Below, in pieces: positions 5,939 to 6,971 of a DNA stretch of 6,971 nt. Location of the stretch: contig JAOZTO010000133.1 in the NCBI GenBank assembly GCA_029942265.1, positions 1-6,971 of the forward strand, read 5' to 3'. Every line of letters begins with the position of its first letter. Position 1 is the first letter of the stretch. The notes beneath the pieces were generated by a model. That model worked only from the letters and a program-made list of their open reading frames with translations, made no database searches and was not told the origin of the DNA. This DNA is from Desulfocapsa sp. Its GTDB lineage: Bacteria > Desulfobacterota > Desulfobulbia > Desulfobulbales > Desulfocapsaceae. Made by a program: the position numbers and the translations under genes.

Positions 5939-6703
5939 GGTGTTTTCAAGGCTTAAATCGTCCTTTTTAGTACCAAAAACAGTGCTGTAAGAAATGTCAG
6001 GCTCTTTCAAAACTGTCATACCACTGGATGTGACTACAGATCGTTCCAGTGCCCGACTTGCTAATTTTTGTTGAATATTTGCTATAAAGGATTCCTTGCC
6101 GATGGCGATTGCTTCAGTCCAATCCTGGTTTCTCTCCAATGTATTTTGGTTTAGCTCTTCGCCTATCCAGTTTCGGTGCTGTTTAAGAAATTCATTCTCA
6201 TCTTGTGCAGTAAAATACTCAAGCAGCATTTTCCTGTTGATTATTCCATAACGCTTTGGTGGGTTTTGAATTTCGTTAAAGCCGCTATTCTTGTATTCTG
6301 ACGGATGTGACACTACTCCTGCCCTGACCATGTTAAGGTCTATGTAAACAATGCATTTTGCAAGATGCATGTCTGTTTCTACAGCTGTAGCGTGGTATCG
6401 ATCTTCCCAAAATGCACCTTTTCTTTTTTTACGGATATTGAATTCCTGAGCTGTTCTACCTGCTATCAACTGGAGACTTTTAGCAATAACATTTTCCTCT
6501 GTGTCCACGACAAGCAAATGTATATGGTTTGATGTTACTATGTAATTCAAGACGCAAAGTCCATACCTTTTTTTTGCCTCAAACAACCAGTAAACCCATC
6601 GTTTTCGATCTCTTTCAAACTTTAGTAAAAATTCCTGTTTATGACATCTGTGTGTGATGTGCCAAACACAACCGGGGATATAATATCTGTTAGCTCGTGG
6701 CAT
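5915..6703 (-). CDS. REP-associated tyrosine transposase (RAYT, Y1/HUH family)
   Basis: RAYTs are single-copy IS200/IS605-like HUH nucleases that bind and cut REP palindromes as single strands. The 262-residue product starts MPRANRYYIPGCVWHITHRC, a typical RAYT N-terminus. The HUH metal site is His60-Ile61-His62 in YIVTSNHIHLLVV. The KGAFWEDRYHATAVE segment (95-109) is conserved in the family. The nucleophile is Tyr120 in CIVYIDLNMVRAGVV. A helical C-terminal extension (about 185-262) follows the catalytic domain, as in longer RAYTs. The ATG at 6703 has AAGGA nine bases upstream. All catalytic residues are present, so it may be active. Inverted copies of a REP-like core flank the gene (5886-5904 and 6802-6820), matching the usual RAYT arrangement and making them its likely substrates. 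Confidence 0.92.
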   Translation of the reverse strand: MPRANRYYIPGCVWHITHRCHKQEFLLKFERDRKRWVYWLFEAKKRYGLCVLNYIVTSNHIHLLVVDTEENVIAKSLQLIAGRTAQEFNIRKKRKGAFWEDRYHATAVETDMHLAKCIVYIDLNMVRAGVVSHPSEYKNSGFNEIQNPPKRYGIINRKMLLEYFTAQDENEFLKQHRNWIGEELNQNTLERNQDWTEAIAIGKESFIANIQQKLASRALERSVVTSSGMTVLKEPDISYSTVFGTKKDDLSLENTYYWKKNI

Positions 6704-6715
6704 AGTGACTTTTCC

Positions 6716-6753
6716 TTAAAATGCTGTTTTTGATGGTGAAAACATCGTTTTAA
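6716..6753 (-). promoter_or_regulatory. 38-bp imperfect palindrome in the transposase leader
   Basis: The arms 6716-6730 (TTAAAATGCTGTTTT) and 6739-6753 match at 13 of 15 positions around the 8-base loop TGATGGTG. It lies between the transposase promoter and start codon. In the mRNA its 3' arm touches the AAGGA ribosome-binding site, so it could limit translation or act as an operator. The function is inference. Confidence 0.5.
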
Positions 6754-6758
6754 GCCAA

Positions 6759-6787
6759 TATATAGCCTGTTTTAACATAATATTCAA
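6759..6787 (-). promoter_or_regulatory. Promoter of the transposase gene
   Basis: On the minus strand TTGAAT (6787-6782), a spacer of exactly 17 bp, then TATATA (6764-6759), about 55 bp before the transposase ATG and starting just after the hicB stop codon. Confidence 0.55.
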
Positions 6788-6789
6788 TG

Positions 6790-6971
6790 TTATTTCAGTT
6801 TGTTACCTTGGTACGACCCCCTTACACTCTCCCGAGAATGAACAGCGTTATCTAATGTGTCTGTGACCCATTTATTAAGACTTTTATCTGCGTGAGCTGC
6901 AGCTGAAGCTATTTCCGCATGAATACTTGGAGGCATACGCAGGGTAAGTTTACCAGAGTAAGGTTTTTCTG
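6790..6971 (-). CDS. hicB: HicB-family antitoxin, 3' part only
   Basis: An open frame runs in from the right edge and ends at TAA (6792-6790). The visible 59 residues read KPYSGKLTLRMPPSIHAEIA, then a helix and KSLNKWVTDTLDNAV. This is the ribbon-helix-helix C-terminal domain of HicB antitoxins (G-K-hxLRhP-xxhH ... G/D-KSLNxWhxxxL). In HicAB modules this domain binds DNA for autoregulation, and the missing N-terminal part would bind the HicA ribonuclease toxin. No hicA follows on the downstream side; any partner would lie to the right. The last ten residues (RGSYQGNKLK) are encoded by a REP-like core, so the original 3' end may have been altered when the transposase element arrived. The start is outside the window. 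Confidence 0.8.
   Translation of the reverse strand, partial: EKPYSGKLTLRMPPSIHAEIASAAAHADKSLNKWVTDTLDNAVHSRESVRGSYQGNKLK
6802..6820 (-). repeat. Inverted, diverged copy of the REP-like core
   Basis: The minus strand reads GGGGTCGTACCAAGGTAAC, differing from the core of the 58-bp repeats (5089-5107 and 5886-5904) by two C-to-T changes in 19 bases. Its orientation is opposite, so it and copy 2 both point toward the transposase gene. Similarity continues weakly past the core (three mismatches, then CTG and an AAAT). It lies inside the coding end of hicB. The central TACCTTGGTA is a perfect palindrome. Confidence 0.7.

Overview
This window looks like bacterial chromosome of moderate to low GC with many mobile elements. 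The best guess at its source is a Gram-negative bacterium, possibly a Desulfobacterota (deltaproteobacterial) relative. That guess rests on recalled similarity of the transposase and on the mix of accessory modules, so it is weak. All seven genes I can support lie on the minus strand, so transcription runs from high to low coordinates.

Positions 129-4735 (read right to left) hold a compact CRISPR adaptation cassette. The order is a TPR-repeat protein, an archaeo-eukaryotic primase-polymerase of the CRISPR-associated type (CAPP) with TPR-like helices at its N-terminus, cas1, then cas2. Spacing is tight (46 bp, 10 bp, then cas1-cas2), so the four genes are probably one operon. A plausible control region with a consensus -35 hexamer and strong A+T palindromes lies upstream. 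No interference genes (cas10, cascade, cas9 and so on), no cas4 and no reverse transcriptase are present. A CRISPR array could lie to the left of position 1, but only a possible fragment is visible.

A 181-bp palindromic MITE-like element sits between cas1 and cas2. It has perfect terminal inverted repeats and a 3-bp TAA target duplication. It splits what would otherwise be a 26-bp intergenic gap.

Positions 4742-5083 are non-coding. Positions 5084-6971 are an accessory patch: a Phd/YefM-RelE/ParE toxin-antitoxin pair lying between two identical 58-bp direct repeats, then a REP-associated tyrosine (HUH/Y1) transposase gene whose last eight codons (stop included) form part of one of those repeats, then the 3' part of a HicB-family antitoxin gene. 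A diverged, inverted copy of the repeat core lies in the hicB 3' end. The transposase gene is therefore bracketed by inverted REP-like sequences, as expected for a RAYT/REP system.

The main biological interest is the primase plus TPR adaptation cassette, which may let Cas1-Cas2 acquire or fill in spacers using primase-polymerase activity. Second is the way two unrelated small elements (the MITE and the RAYT/REP set) have shaped the locus.
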